The notes beneath the pieces are model-generated. The model did no database searches, was not told the origin of the DNA, and saw only the letters and a program-made list of their open reading frames with translations. A program made the position numbers and the translations under genes. A stretch of DNA of 64,000 bases, from positions 11,512,744-11,576,743 of the forward strand of contig NC_030855.1 of the NCBI RefSeq assembly GCF_000208745.1. Direction: 5' to 3'. How positions within the stretch are numbered: position 1 is the stretch's first letter; each line of letters starts with the position of its first letter. This DNA is from Theobroma cacao. Its lineage: Eukaryota; Streptophyta; Magnoliopsida; Malvales; Malvaceae. This document shows positions 1 through 12,496 of this stretch, piece after piece.

Positions 1-2253
1 TTTAATGATTTAATATTATTTTAAAGGAAAATCAGCCCATTTAAACCCCACATCAGGTGATGGTCGGCCATAAGGAGAAAATAAGAGAGAAAATAGAGAG
101 GAAAAGAAGAAAAGAGAAAAACCAAAGGAAAACTAGAAAATTCAAAGGGGAATTCGCGTTTTTCGTCCGTTTACATGTCTAACGGTAAGGTTTTTCGACT
201 TTAGCTTGATTTCTACCTTTCCTATGCCTTTATTTCCATTTAGCATGCTTGAGGAGAGAGATCAAAAAGTAATACGAAGGGCTGGCTGAATTTCAAGGGG
301 AAGGATTTTGAAAGTTTTATGTTTTGATTCTTAGTTAAATTGGTAGTTTTAGTTAGTTAAATGTGTATAGAAATCAAATTGGGCAAGAAAGCATGAAATT
401 CTCACAATACGCACCCTTGGCCGAATATTCAGTGATGTACAATAATGATGAACTGATTTTTATTCTAAGAGAAATGAAGAGAAAATGATGAAAAATGGTT
501 AAATGTGATAAAAAACAAAGTGGAAAATTAACCGAGTTAATATCTCATTTTTTACCGAATTTTTCAAGGAGGAAAGTGAGCTGATTTTTGTGATTTTAGA
601 GGGTTATTGGCTGAAATTTATTGGTTAGAAATGTTGGAGAGAAAATGGGACAATTTAGAGCTAAAATGGAGAGCGTTAGCAATTTATCGGGTAAAGTGCC
701 AAAAATAGGTTAATACCGCGTTTAAGCCATTTTAGGCTATTGCATTTCATGCCATGCATTAGTATAGGATTTAAGTCAATTATATAGTGATTTAGCATTA
801 CTGTGGTGAATTGTGTAATTTTTACAATGTGTCTAGGAGGAGAGCCTTCCAATAAAGGTAAGGAAGTCGTACCCGACGAATAGTGATCAGGGCATCTAGA
901 AAGCATTTAATTTGTACAAATAGTGAGTAAACCTATTATTATTGTAAATTATCTAGAGTTTATTTTTAAATGCTCTTCATGTATTTTATGAAACGAAAAT
1001 GAGATTAAAATGGGACTTTTAATGTTTTAGAAATAAATGTGACAAATAAATATATTATGTTGATTATCTGAAATAAGAAACTTTTGATTATGAAATTGAG
1101 TAATTGGAGGCTGCAAATTGTCTTGAAAAATATATTTTCTTGTGAATGGCTTATGATATATAAGTATATGTGGCTATATTTTATAATTGTATTGAGAATT
1201 TATGTAAGCTGTCTTTTACTATGCAGGCTTGGTAAATAAATAAAAGGCACGTTATATTGTCGAAATTTTATTAAAATGGTGGATTTAGTCACGGCAGTGA
1301 CGGGTTCTCGTGGACTGCCTATTAGAGGGGTACGGTCAACCCGGTTGCATAGTTACTCCAGTTGTAGAGGCGAGGAAGGTAACTCCTGCAGTAATGTTAG
1401 AGCTCACTTCACGTCGAATCCCCACGTGAATGTGTAACTCGGCCAACGCTAAGGAACGGCTTGTTTTCAAAACTAACATGTGTTTAACATGTAAATATTT
1501 TAACAACCTTAGCGGACTCGATTAGATGCCTCGGCCAAGGTATCCCCGAGGACTAGTATTTTGCTTGAGCCCTGTTTTTAATAAAAGTCATAAGCCTTAA
1601 TAACTGTTTTGGTAAATTACAAATATTTTATGGTTTAAGAAATAAGTTGAAAACCTTATGAAATGGTTTGTGATTTGTTGTTTAAACTTGCCTCCATTTT
1701 ACTCGCCTTTAGATATTTATAATAATGTCTGTTTACTCATTGGGATTACAAAATCTCACCCACCTCCTTTTCCAAATATTTCAGGCTTGTGGTAGCTTGT
1801 AGATACCCAATTTTGTCTAGGATTCTAGTTGACCCTTTTATCTCACAGAGAGTAGATTACTATCATCAACACTTGGTGTATTTATGGGCCAATTGTCATT
1901 GTAATTATTATTGTACATTATAACTTTGTAAATTATTGTATGTATGAATTTATTTTACTTCCACGTTACAAAAGATTACTTGCATGTGTTTCTATAAATA
2001 TTGTTTTATATAAAAACAATATATTTTAATCAACATTTTGAATAGTAATATTTGTCTATAAATCGTTTTAAAAAAAAAAATTTGTCTTTTGATTTACTTG
2101 AGCCGGAAACGACTGGTAATTGTTTAAAACGGAATGTTTAACAATGATTGCTCACAGGAAAGGCAAGAAACTGATACGTAAGCCTTGCAGGGTTTCGATT
2201 GCCATTCCGGGTAATGAGTGTCATGGGCCCAAGGGAGGTTCCGGGTCGTGATA
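1..2253 (+). repeat. Type-B LTR, 5'-truncated by the window edge
   Basis: The sequence is the reverse complement counterpart of the E2 LTR at 39572-42489, from its U3 through the terminal GGGTCGTGAYA; here the last bases read cgtgata, so the terminal CA has decayed to TA. The region 1260-1560 matches the E2 stretch around 40380-40680. Position 1 lies within U3, so the 5' end is outside the window. There is no coding content. Confidence 0.8.
923..1784 (+). other. Candidate intron in type-B LTR
   Basis: A donor-like site (A|GTGAGTAAAC) at 923 and an acceptor with a pyrimidine-rich tract ending AATATTTCAG at 1784 bracket 862 bp. The E2 LTR carries the same GTGAGTAAAC in antisense near 34275 and 41015. 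This is a consensus match only; splicing is inferred. Confidence 0.35.
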
Positions 2254-2335
2254 GATTTTGTTATAAATTTAGTGTTTAGTAAGAATAGGTACAAATCTTT
2301 GTGGGAAACGATACTCGACTTACCTTTATATTACT
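2254..2335 (+). mobile_element. Athila-like LTR 3'-end fragment, left part
   Basis: A stretch reading through 'gtgggaaacgatactcgac' resembles the end of the Athila-type LTR seen in reverse at 56160-56280 (tatgggattgatactctgc). It is interrupted by the solo LTR 2336-6207 and resumes at 6208 with 'tgtaaggccatgtgcactt'. It is non-coding. Confidence 0.5.
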
Positions 2336-4741
2336 TGTAACACCCCGTACTTTGGCATAGTGCCTAATATAACCTTAAGGATAAGATGAAGGACAATTAA
2401 GGCCAATGGAAGTGTTCAAGAGTGTTGAAGGGTGAAAGGAAAATTTTAGAATAAAATATTCCCTATGCGATAAAATAATAATATTTTATTGAGGTCGAAG
2501 TTATGGAGTTAAAAGGTGCTATAGAGCTAAACTAGGGCAATGCAAGATATTTTGGAGCTTTCAGAGGCTATAGGAGAATTTTGGAATAAAATAATAATTG
2601 TTGGAAAAAATAATATTAAAATAATATCGATGTCAAATTGGTTATATTACACGAAGAATGTGTGATTTGTATAATTTATCTAAGTGGGGGAGTGGAAGTA
2701 AGAAATATTTTAAAGAAAGGAAGCTTAGAGGGGCCCACGTGCCCTTATTAAATTAAAGTGAGAAAGAGTAAGTATATATTTAAAAATTATGGTCACACCT
2801 TGGTGGAGTATGAATTTGACATTTTATTTGAACAAGTGCAATGGAAGAAAGATAGAAGAGAATTGAAAATAAAGGAATGATGGAAGGACCCAATTATGAA
2901 TAATGAAAAGTTAAGAGAATATTTGATGTATATATATTTGTATTATGGAAAGCAAGATGAAATTCAAGTAGGATGCAAGTAAAATGAAATGCAAGTGAGA
3001 TTGCTTAGCTTGATGGAATTTGCATGTGAAGTTACTATTACATGCCAATGATTGCATGTAAAAAAGGATAAAGCTTAGTGGGGGACATGTAGGACCCCCA
3101 CCATGTGAAACATGACAAAAAGAGAAAAAGAACAAAGATTATTTAATTGAAATAAAACCATGGTTTGGCAAAGATAGCCCATGGTAAACAAAGTAAGATT
3201 GGTAATGTGACTTAAAAGGAAAAAGGTATAATCATAACATTTGATGGAAAGAAAAATAAAAAATAAAATACTATGTGAGCCAATGCATGGGTAAGGCAAT
3301 CTAACCAAAGGATAAAGGAATGGATAAGGAAACATTGCATAAACGAGCCACCAAAGGAAAGTGGCGTTAATAACAAAGCCTACAAAAACAAGGAAATGAG
3401 AATTTTGCCTCCAAACATTGAGAAATCCACCAAGCTTAAAGGATTCCTTGAGGAATCCGCCCAAGCTAAGGCTTGTAAAGATTTTAGAAAGAATTCTTGG
3501 GCAATCTGCCCATTTGCAACACAAAGAAGGTTGCCAAATTCTCTCCAAAACCCATGCTTCCCTAATCCTTTTATGAACCTTAAACCTTCAAAATTATCAC
3601 ATTAAAGATGCAAATTTGAAAGTAAAATGAAAAAGCTTGAGTAATGAGGGAGCTCCCACCAATGAAGAAGAAGAAAAAACATCTTAGCATTTTCACTTCC
3701 CTTTAGTGCACCAGTTAGCTCTTTCCCTCTATTTCTCACTATCCTCTTGCCACAAAGCTTTATTACTCCTAGAAATCGCAAGGAAGAAAGTGTGAATGAT
3801 TCACGGGTTCAAGGAAAGTTTAGGTAAGTAAAGTTTGAGTTTGATCTATGAATTTCTTAAGGAATTGAATTGTGATTGTGTGAAAATGTTTGTAGCAGCA
3901 AAAAGAACACTGTGTGGGTGCCAAGAAACCCATGCATGTTGGTGATTCGCAAGGAATGTAAGATTAAGCTACCAAGGAGCTTGAGATTTCTTGGTTTTAG
4001 CTCAAGTTAAATAATTGAGAAAGGTAAGACGAATTGTGGCCTATTCCTTGATTGTTCATTCTATATGACTATGGGTTAGGAAGAATGCTTATACTAGTTG
4101 TGAGATTTGATGTTGTAAGGATGTAATGTTTTGAAGAAAGTAAAGGATAAAGGATTATGCATGTAAAGATTTAAGACTTCTTTGGTAAAGTTGCTGCCCA
4201 TATATAATTATGTCTGAGCATGAGATTAACTTTGAAATAAGGATGACTATAGCATGAATTGAACTACTAGAATAATGATTAGTTCTTGAATGAGACTAGA
4301 GAAAAAAGAATAACTATAAAAGCATTAAGCTAGTGAGGGTAGCAAATGTGAGGTAGAACAAATTGTAAAGTTGTTAAGTATCTTTAGATTAATTGTTGCC
4401 AAGAAATTGACAATTAAGGAATAATTACTATAGTGGTGTACCGAAGGAGGTAACGGGTGACCGGCAAGTAAAATTAGTGAGAGACACACCTGAATCAATG
4501 GAGAAGTAACATCCTGCTATTGTGAGGTGAGTAGGGGTGTCTATTTCACAAGTTCCATAGACTATATATCGATATACGTTTAATAGACGTGCTGATTTTC
4601 TTTAAACGCAATTGTGGACAACATGTGTTGTTTGCCTCGATATGCAGTTTTTAAATGGATTTGCAATCGAAGTATACTGTTATTGTGGAAGCATGAGTTG
4701 GTAGAATGCTAGGCACTTGTGAATGCCATGTTTTTAGAAAT

Positions 4742-4742
4742 G

Positions 4743-4774
<32 letters not shown>

Positions 4775-4786
4775 CTATATATAGNG

Positions 4787-4817
<31 letters not shown>
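4742..4817. repeat. TA microsatellite with unresolved base
   Basis: Two runs of alternating TA are separated by a short 'aactatatatag' spacer, with a single N at 4785. The reverse type-D copy ends in the same kind of tract at 60815-60850, beside an assembly gap. Confidence 0.95.
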
Positions 4818-4823
<6 letters not shown>

Positions 4824-5184
4824 ATATGTAAAGGGTTTTAGAAATTGGGAAACAAGCTCTTTGCCATGGATTATGTCAAAATGTGTCTTATTTGTTTGTG
4901 TGATGTGCATTCATGAATAAACTATATGTTCACCATGCTGATTTGATATTTAATCCTCACGCAAAGGTTTTACATTATAAAGTCTTACAAACGAGTTTAT
5001 CATGTCACCATGGTTGGTATTTTGGAAATAGATTTGTAATAAGCTTTTGAGAGCCCAACTTGTTTTCAAATGGTTTTGACAAACCGGGAGATTCGAGAGT
5101 CGATCGAATGTCACATCGGTATAGTGTGACCCTTGTGCACAAGTGAGCTATAACTAAAGAACCTTTGGGTCGTCGACGGGCTGT

Positions 5185-5290
5185 TAGACGTGGCTAGGGC
5201 ATGGTTTGTGATATATATATGTGGCAAGGCCACGGCTTGATATATATGGCTAGGCCACAAGTTGATATACGTGGTTGCCACCACATGATT
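5185..5290. repeat. GGCC-type inverted-repeat array in type-D LTR
   Basis: Three to four degenerate units spaced about 26-30 bp have GTGGC..GCCAC-like arms (gtggcaaggccac, tggctaggcca, gtggttgccac) separated by tgatatata-type spacers. The type-D copy at 60360-60440 carries the same array in reverse complement. Confidence 0.7.
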
Positions 5291-6207
5291 TCTCTGATGT
5301 CGACCCACATCGTCGAGATTGCCATGGCTGTGGGAATTCGGTGGAGAGGGGTCTCCCAAATGTTATTACATGGAAGTGAGTCCATGAGTGATTATTACTA
5401 TTACCTACTTAAGAGTGATATCTCTTTCGGTTTTCAAACATGAATTCTTTCGCATGGTGAGAAATAAAAGTTTTTCATAGCTCCTTATTTATATGATGAT
5501 TTTGTGCTTAATACCTCAAGGATGAGATGGTTTATAAGCTTGTGCATAAGCTTTGATAATGCTTGATTTAATGTGAGCGTGCATGCTTATGTTAGTCCAA
5601 TTTTAAGTAAAGGATGTTAAATGGTTTCGACGGTGGAAATTTTTCACTTGCACTGGCTTTGATACATTGACTGAAATGATTATTTTGCATTAAAATTCTT
5701 GGTTTTACATGTAAAGCACAAAGGTTCCATTTGAGTTTAAATTGTTTATATATATTCTTATGTTTTTAACATTCAAATTTTGTATCCTTAGCTTGTTTCC
5801 CATCTTCGCCCTGCTCACTAAGTCGGTGAGACTCACCCTAATATTCTCATTTTGCAGAGAAGTGATTAGCTAGTGTGCTTTTCATCATCATATTATGGTC
5901 CACTGTGATGTAGGTAAAGGCATCTCCTAGTACCCTATTTCGAGTCACTCCGCTGCTAGAGGTCCTTATGCTGTTAAGAGATTTTAGGAACTTGCCATTT
6001 ATTGTAAAATGAAAACATGTATTTAAATGATGATGAAACATAATGTATAGAGAGAATATTTGTTATTAATGAAATTGTGATGGTTATGAGATTTCCAACG
6101 GATGTGTTATGGTTTGATAAATGATAATTGAGAAGGCTTGTTCAGGATTTGACGAGTTCTACCACAAGTCTTGAGCATCGGTAACAATCGAGAAGAGGGT
6201 AGTTACA

Positions 6208-7009
6208 TTACTTGTAAGGCCATGTGCACTTGCGTGTATTAAACCAACAACAATAACCTTTTCTTTGGTTAAACACTTAATTATTAGCTTGGACCTTCAC
6301 ATAAAACTCCAATTTTTGCATCCCTCAATCTTAAGTGCATAAGTTAATTTAGGAACTATTATGAGCTGGATAGCAAGAAACGTAGTAAATATGAGAAGTG
6401 ATTTAAAAGATCAAAAGTATGATTGTATTCGTTTTACTAGCTAACAAAAGAAATAAGTTTGAGGGTGTAATATTGAGAAAAAGAAAAAAAAAGGGAAGAA
6501 AATGAACCAAAAAAACAATGAAGTGTTGAACAGAGGAAAACTTTGATGAAAAAGGGGTATACTTGGTGAAGAAAATTAAAGCTCGAAATAAGTCCTAGAA
6601 TAACTATGTGCTTAAGTTGATTTGAGCTACATAATATTCCATATTCTACCTTAACTTAGTATGAGTTTGCATTAGTGGAAAGATAGATGAAAAGCAAACC
6701 TATTGAACTCTATTAGTAATTTGAATTTTGCATGAGTGCAAGCTTATCTGGATTGTATAATGTTCTTGGTGAAAAGATTGCACACAAACAGAAATCCATA
6801 TGATGATGAGCTTGCATTTGAATTGAAAAATGAACTTAAATAATATTTGTGTGTTGCTTAGAGCTGAGATTATGAATTAACTTATAAGGATATTAAAGGA
6901 GATTGTGAGTTGCTACAATTTATTTCTAGTTAAGTTATTTTCTTGATTTTTGTTATTGCATTTTAGTTTATGTTTTGCTCAAGGACTAGCAAAATCTTAA
7001 GTTTGGTGA
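6208..7009 (+). mobile_element. Athila-like LTR end and 3' internal relic
   Basis: After the solo LTR the sequence continues 'ccatgtgcacttgcgtgt', typical of the 3' end of Athila/Tat LTRs. At 6970-7009 'gctcaaggactagcaaaat...aagtttggtg' resembles the 3' untranslated region and polypurine segment just before the 3' LTR of such elements. The TGGCGCC-like primer site and all gag-pol are absent, so this is a deletion derivative. No open frame of note is present. Confidence 0.5.
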
Positions 7010-7560
7010 TGTCATAACTCTCTTATAATGAGTTATTTTGACACATTTTAGGTGCTTAAGTAAGTAAGTCTTTGAGATTTTAGTACTTTAGGTGCTTTTC
7101 TTAGTTAAGTTTGATTAGATGTTGATTAGTTTAATTTAAGTTATTTTTGGTTAATTTTATGTTATTTTGTTCTAAATTAATTTAAGTATAGTTACTGTTG
7201 ACTTCTCTCGTTTCTTTTGCTGGAAATTTGATGGGAAAGGCTTACTTGATGAAAACCATGCACGTATGGTGAAGGCTTCATTCGTACATGCTGTAGTATT
7301 TCAAGGATAACTTGAGTTACAGAAGTCCAATTGACATGATTCTTAAGCCAATGGAAATTTAAGGTACAGAGTTACAACTTTTAATTTTACCATTTAGACT
7401 AGTTCATATCAGATCAAGGTAAAAATCATGTTAGAAGTGGCTTGATGGCTATAGTTTCTGCACAAGGTAGCAAGTGAAATGAAGGCCCTGGCCTTTAGTT
7501 GCTCAAGGCTACAACACCAAGGTGAATCAAATCTCCCATAGTTCCACTTGAGATTGGAGT
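7010..7560 (+). mobile_element. Putative Athila-like 3' LTR fragment
   Basis: The sequence starts TGTCATAACTC directly after the polypurine-like aagtttggtg and is AT-rich and non-coding. Its right boundary with the R5 copy could not be fixed. The call rests on position and composition. Confidence 0.35.
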
Positions 7561-7599
7561 GTTGTGGCATGAAGTGAATGCATGTACATTTTGGAATGG

Positions 7600-9202
7600 C
7601 ATGAAACTCAAAGATAACAATTACCATACACAGCAAAAAATAAAAGTTTAAACGCACCATGCCATGCCACCACCCATGGATCAACTTAGTGGTCTTAATA
7701 CAAACAAAACTAGAAGAGAAGTAATAAAAAAAAACATACCTTTACTATGTGATGTGACTACAATGATGGTGATTCTTCCTTGTCTAACCCATGAACATCA
7801 CAAAGGGAGTCAAGAACCTAAGCCATTCAAATGTTTGGCCTCCAATGATTGCACAAATGGTTGCACTTGAACCTTCACAATGAGGGAGCTTTCTCAACTA
7901 TGCCTTTGTGCTAGCAAGGTGAACAACAACTTGTCCTTTCCAACATAGTCACACTCCTAGCTGAATCACAAAGTTGGAAAACTATTTTTCAAGTCACTCA
8001 AGAAAGTGTGCGACTTAGGCTTTCTAGGTAGTTTTTTGACGACTCAAAAACCTAACTTGTGTGTTTCACTTGTATTATGAGGAATAGCTGAAAAGTGATA
8101 TATCTAGGTTAATTAAATTCTTAAATTGCAAATAAAGCCTCAATATTATGACTCCTTATAATATTGGCCTAACACTTAATCAAAACTTTTTAATTAAGTC
8201 ATTGTAAATTAAAATTTAAATTAATTTTACTTTATTTGTTTGCAATAAAGGCTTTCATATTATAACTAATTATAATATTGGCCTTATACTTAATTAAACT
8301 TTTTTAGAAGTTAAAAACCTAGTGTATGATTTAAGTCCAACTTAAATCATCACACTCCCATTTCAACTCATAATGCAACTTATTGTGTGTACCTATTAGG
8401 TTCCTAACATGTTGGCAATGGAATTGAATTAAAAGTTTTATTAAATTAATTAATTCTACTTTATAGACCAAGATTGGTATCTAGTTGTGCATCATGGCCA
8501 CCCAATTGTTAGGACTTTAGCAAGTTAATATCAACCAAGAACTGTTAGGATATGTCCACTAAATAAGTTAGGGTGATGATTCCTTTCTTGACCACACATT
8601 TGCCTTCACATGCTTCATGCTATACTCAATAGCATCCTATTTTAGCATCCTTATTTACGCACCCATAGGGATGAAATCAAAGCATAACACTCCATACATA
8701 AGACAACCTGATGTCTTAAGTCTTGGGAGTATATACACAACTAACACATGTGAAGTATTGTATAGACACTTGAGTAAAATACCAAATGCACTTTTCATGG
8801 CAAGTCATATTCAGTGAACTTGCTCTTCTAGGCAAACACCTACATTCTAGTTTCAAGTATCTCTATACTTCAACCTATGAGATCAGTAGCTTACTTTCCA
8901 AGTAAGAAACATAGAATGTGCCAATCTCTAGGTATCATTGATATCTAGTTTCAACAATTTATCAACTAGGAACATTTAGAGATTATGCTTTGATGCATTG
9001 GGATCTCATAACTGTAATCCATTATAGTTCCCTCGCAAGGAATATTAATCTCATGGACTTCATCCAATTAAACTTATAACCCATTATAATTAATGTCTTA
9101 TTTATGAAAAAAAAACTCTAATCATTCAACATGGTTGATATTATTGCATGATTAGAATCAAACCTTAACCAATCCCAATTGGCTGCAGGGCTCATCCTAA
9201 CA
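7600..9202 (-). mobile_element. R5 copia-like LTR, copy 1 (diverged)
   Basis: From about 8400 to 9202 the sequence matches the R5 copy at 54410-55460 base for base over long stretches, including the terminal GGCTCATCCTAACA. The left end is approximate because the first kilobase has diverged. At 8120-8300 there is a two-copy tandem unit ('aatattggcct...aattaa') of about 125 bp. The small open frames here are not conserved in the other copies. Confidence 0.65.
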
Positions 9203-9837
9203 ACATGTTCATGCATTAATTGTAAATCATATCTCGTACCCACATTACTCCGAAGGCCAGAGTAATTGAGTGGACTTCAAACATAAAGGTCTTTGCCCCT
9301 CTTTGTTGAAAACTAGTACATAATAGAATATTTATCTACATAGTAGATCGAAAAAAAATTTCAAAATATTTTTCTCACCCATAATTTATTTACAGTTCAC
9401 TAGCATATGTAGAAAATCATATTCAATAAAATTCATGCCTCAACTTTACTTATCAAAATAGTTTTGAAAGTGGTACATCCACTCATCTCGATCGAAGACT
9501 CAACATAGCCTATTTTTTATGCTTTCCTTAGAGTTTTCGATTATTCTTATCACACAATAATCATAGCAATTAACTTCTAGCCTAACCTTAGAATAATTAT
9601 TCTAAGAGCTTTCAAAAATTATTCGCTTTTGGGTAAGTCTATTTTCTCTCAGCAAACCCATTCTGAAATCAATAAACCTTCTACCCTTACCTTAAATGAG
9701 CTTAGATGACTTGAAAAGTCAAAAAACCTTTAACTTTATCCTCTAATAGAATTTTTGGTCCAAGTAACAAAACTTCCATAATCAAAAGAAAAGCTTTTAA
9801 GGTTTTCAAAGCTTAAGAATGTCATTTTTATCATTAA
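9203..9837. repeat. Unclassified AT-rich repeat, left half
   Basis: This is non-coding AT-rich DNA that continues after the LTR insertion at 12497; the joined flanks carry the duplication ATTAA. It is probably part of an old LTR, because at 13079-13102 the sequence ends 'gggtcggatttcaca', an LTR-like terminus in antisense. The family was not recognised. Confidence 0.4.
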
Positions 9838-10464
9838 TGTCACGACCCAAATTCCAGGTTATGACCGGCGCTGGGCCCAATGGACGTAGTCCAATAAGCC
9901 CAAGCAAGCCTATTAATCTGACATGTTCATCATTCCATCACAACTACTAAGTCACATTTTCTAACTTAGAATCAAAATAATATTACACATTGCCATCTCA
10001 TACTGGCATACCAAATAAGTGTATATACATTGTCTACAACATGTATCTTAACGATTTACATTATGTTCGTCTATACACAACAAAAAAATACTTAACTTCC
10101 AGCGGAGGGACTCGAATGAATGTACAGCTACTGAATGCTGAGACACCTACCAAAAGGTGGATATAAGTCTACAAGGACACCTCGTCCTAGTTACCGGCTA
10201 CCTCGTGATCTAAAAACATGAAGTTGAAAACGGTGAGTATAAACCCAGTGAGTGAACAAGGAAGGGAACAAGCATACCATAAGGAATAATTTAAAATCGT
10301 GATGCACTTATTTTAAAATAATGCAACTTAATTTCATTCATATTAAAAACCCCTCATTAAACCCTTATATGATTAATCACTTGGTAATGAGGAACCCATA
10401 CATACAAATAATTTGAAAAATGAAGGCTTCAGTGATACCCCAACAAGTCAAATGTGACGACGAA

Positions 10465-10925
10465 TCTTCGCTGCAGTGGGAAGGCATTCTTACTGCAGCG
10501 TAGCTGCAGCGAGAATGAATTTTAGCTGCAGCGACGTTAGGATCTAGGTTATTAGCTGAACTAGGGTTTCTCAACCAACTGAGGGTTTCTCTCAAAATTT
10601 CCTCATTCCAAACTTAGTTAGATAATCCCCAAACATGTAGGAAGTCCATACTCCATTAGGGTATAAATGAAATGGAAAAAAATGGCAAAAACTAGCAAAA
10701 TAGCAAAATGGACAAAAGGTTTCTCGCTGCACCAAGATTCTTTCTCGCTACAGCGAAATTTGGTTGGACAAACAGAGAGTTTATTGATGCAGCGAGATTC
10801 ATTCTCGCTGCAACGAGAATGAATTTCACTATAGCGAGATCCAAATCTGGTGAAAACCCTCACAACCCGAGAGTTTCTCGCTGCAGCGAGAATGAATTTC
10901 GCTGCAGCGAGAATAGAGTAACAAG
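10465..10925. repeat. CTGCAG-centred palindrome array
   Basis: Multiple copies of TCGCTGCAGCGA-like sequence occur, several extending to the 18-nt perfect palindrome TTCTCGCTGCAGCGAGAA (for example near 10874), separated by short spacers such as 'atgaatt'. Some units have decayed to one-sided forms (gctacagcg). Confidence 0.85.
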
Positions 10926-11109
10926 AGAAAAGCTTCTCCTCGCTTAACAAAAAGGCCATCTTGCTAAACCAACAAAATCAACATACAGCACATGAAAATT
11001 CTCAAAGTGCAATGTATCAAATTTCTCATATATCACATTCATAATCTTTCATTTCATAAGTCTAGATATGCATAATTACATAAGTAAACATCAACATCAT
11101 CATAATCAC

Positions 11110-11275
11110 ACCCAGCTCATGTACATCCCCCCACATCGTGCACAATCAGTGCCATTGTGTACATCCCCGCACATTGTGTACACGGGCACTATCATCATCC
11201 ATCTCTCACGCCACCATCATCACTAGGCATGTGCATTCCCCCACATCATGCACACACACGGTTACAGTCATTATA
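11110..11275. repeat. Decayed 43-bp hairpin minisatellite
   Basis: Three to four loose units of the type 'gtgcacatccccncacat' correspond to the regular 43-bp array in other LTR-A copies (for example 51757-51885). Arms GTGCA..TGCAC and TGTG..CACA are still visible. Confidence 0.6.
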
Positions 11276-12097
11276 CACAATATCATTCATCATGCACAAC
11301 ACACATATATATATATCATCATAATGCAATAGTGCACGAATCCATAGCAAGAACATATCACAACATAAAACCATTTGACAAAAGCTTGTTCCTAAGGCAC
11401 TTGTTTTTATGAAAACTTGATAATTCATTCGAATGGATGGCAGATACATTATATTTCCCAAACAAGTTTTGAAGGCAGTCCACTCACTGGTATTTTGTTG
11501 AGCCTTTAACTGACTCTAATTTCTCTAATTGTCCAAATGGAATGATGAAACTTTGTTGGAACCTACCATTACATTAACATCACCATTATGTTAATTCACA
11601 TAATATAAACCCTAAAAGCTATCTTTTAGCTAGCTTTCAATTGCCACTTTAAATGGCTATCTATGTTCACTATCTTAATTACTAAAAAAGTAATGAACAT
11701 ACTCAACAATAAAACAGCTCTTAATCTAAATTACTAGCCATTATTCACAGCTAAAAATCAAGCTTAGTTCATCACTCACCTTAGGGCTCATTTGTAGTCG
11801 AATTCTCTTCCAATAGCTTCCAAATCAATAGAGTAATTCTCTCTTTCTCTCTCCAGAATGCCCAAATAGTGAGAGAAAGTATGGAAATAAGATTTATCAA
11901 GGGTTTTGAGGTGAGAGGATGAAATATCACAAGGGTTTATGGAAGGGTGCACCAAAAGCATGAAAATTGGAGCTAGAGAGAGAAAGTTATAGAAGCTTGA
12001 AGAAAACTCCCATGGAGGAATTCAAGAAACGTGAGAAGGAAGAAGGAAGAAGAAGACAAGCTGCTGAAAATTTCAAGAAGTTGCTGGAAATTCAAGA

Positions 12098-12106
12098 TAT
12101 TTATAG
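12098..12106 (-). promoter_or_regulatory. LTR TATA box
   Basis: The minus strand reads CTATAAATA, in the same place as in other type-A LTRs, about 390 bp from the U3 end (12496). Confidence 0.65.
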
Positions 12107-12496
12107 CCCAAGCTTATCCATTCCCTTGAAATTACCAAATTACCCCTCCACAAGTTAACTTATTCTCCTCCAATCTTTTATGCAATCTTTTTGCTCTTTT
12201 GACACTGGGACAAGGTCCATAATGGTCTAAACATGCTCGGGTTCATGAAAACTTAAAATTCTAACTCGAGGTGAAAAATGACCATTTTGCCCTTATCGTG
12301 AAAATCATAAAAAATTTGGTTTCCTTTCCATTTTACCCCAAATTTCACAATCCATTTATGCCTTAGGCCTACTTAGGCCATAATATTGTTTAAAATCTTA
12401 CTTTTATGGGCTTACTAAGGAAATGACGAAATTACCTCTAATCGGGGATATCGCGTATACTTCATTTTACGAGTCTATAAATGTCAAGGTCTCACA

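Larger units (their letters stand above)
4024..5857 (+). other. Candidate intron in type-D LTR
   Basis: The donor AAAG|GTAAGA is at 4024 (another, TTTAG|GTAAGTA, is at 3824), and the acceptor ATTCTCATTTTGCAG ends at 5857. The interval contains the TA microsatellite and the GGCC-type inverted repeat array. Splice function is inferred from consensus only. Confidence 0.35.
2336..6207 (+). mobile_element. Solo LTR, type D (3.9 kb)
   Basis: The element starts TGTAACACCCCG and ends GGGTAGTTACA. It is flanked by the perfect 5-bp duplication TTACT (2331-2335 and 6208-6212), and the flanks join into a continuous Athila-like LTR end. No coding region or second LTR is present, so it is a solo LTR. It contains a long TA tract with one N (4742-4817) and a short inverted-repeat array (5185-5290). 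A partial copy in the opposite orientation is at 59358-60850. Confidence 0.88.
10210..11487 (-). other. Candidate intron in type-A LTR copy 1
   Basis: Read on the minus strand, the donor A|GTGAGTGGACT lies at 11487 and the acceptor CTTCATGTTTTTAG ends at 10210. The interval contains the palindrome and hairpin arrays. The same pair is seen in other type-A copies. Splicing is inferred. Confidence 0.35.
9838..12496 (-). mobile_element. Solo LTR, type A (copy 1)
   Basis: In plus-strand order it begins TGTCACGACCCAAATTCC and ends AAGGTCTCACA, with the perfect 5-bp duplication ATTAA at 9833-9837 and 12497-12501. It is 2659 bp with no internal coding region. It carries the CTGCAG palindrome array (10465-10925), a decayed copy of the 43-bp hairpin minisatellite (11110-11275), a TATA box and the ACCATTTTGCCC motif. 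The sense direction (U3 first) is the minus strand. Confidence 0.9.

Noticed and set aside
3075..3548. 157-residue minus-strand frame in the type-D LTR
   Set aside because: It lies wholly within non-coding LTR, has no recognisable domain, and the counterpart sequence is absent from the second type-D copy, so coding cannot be supported.
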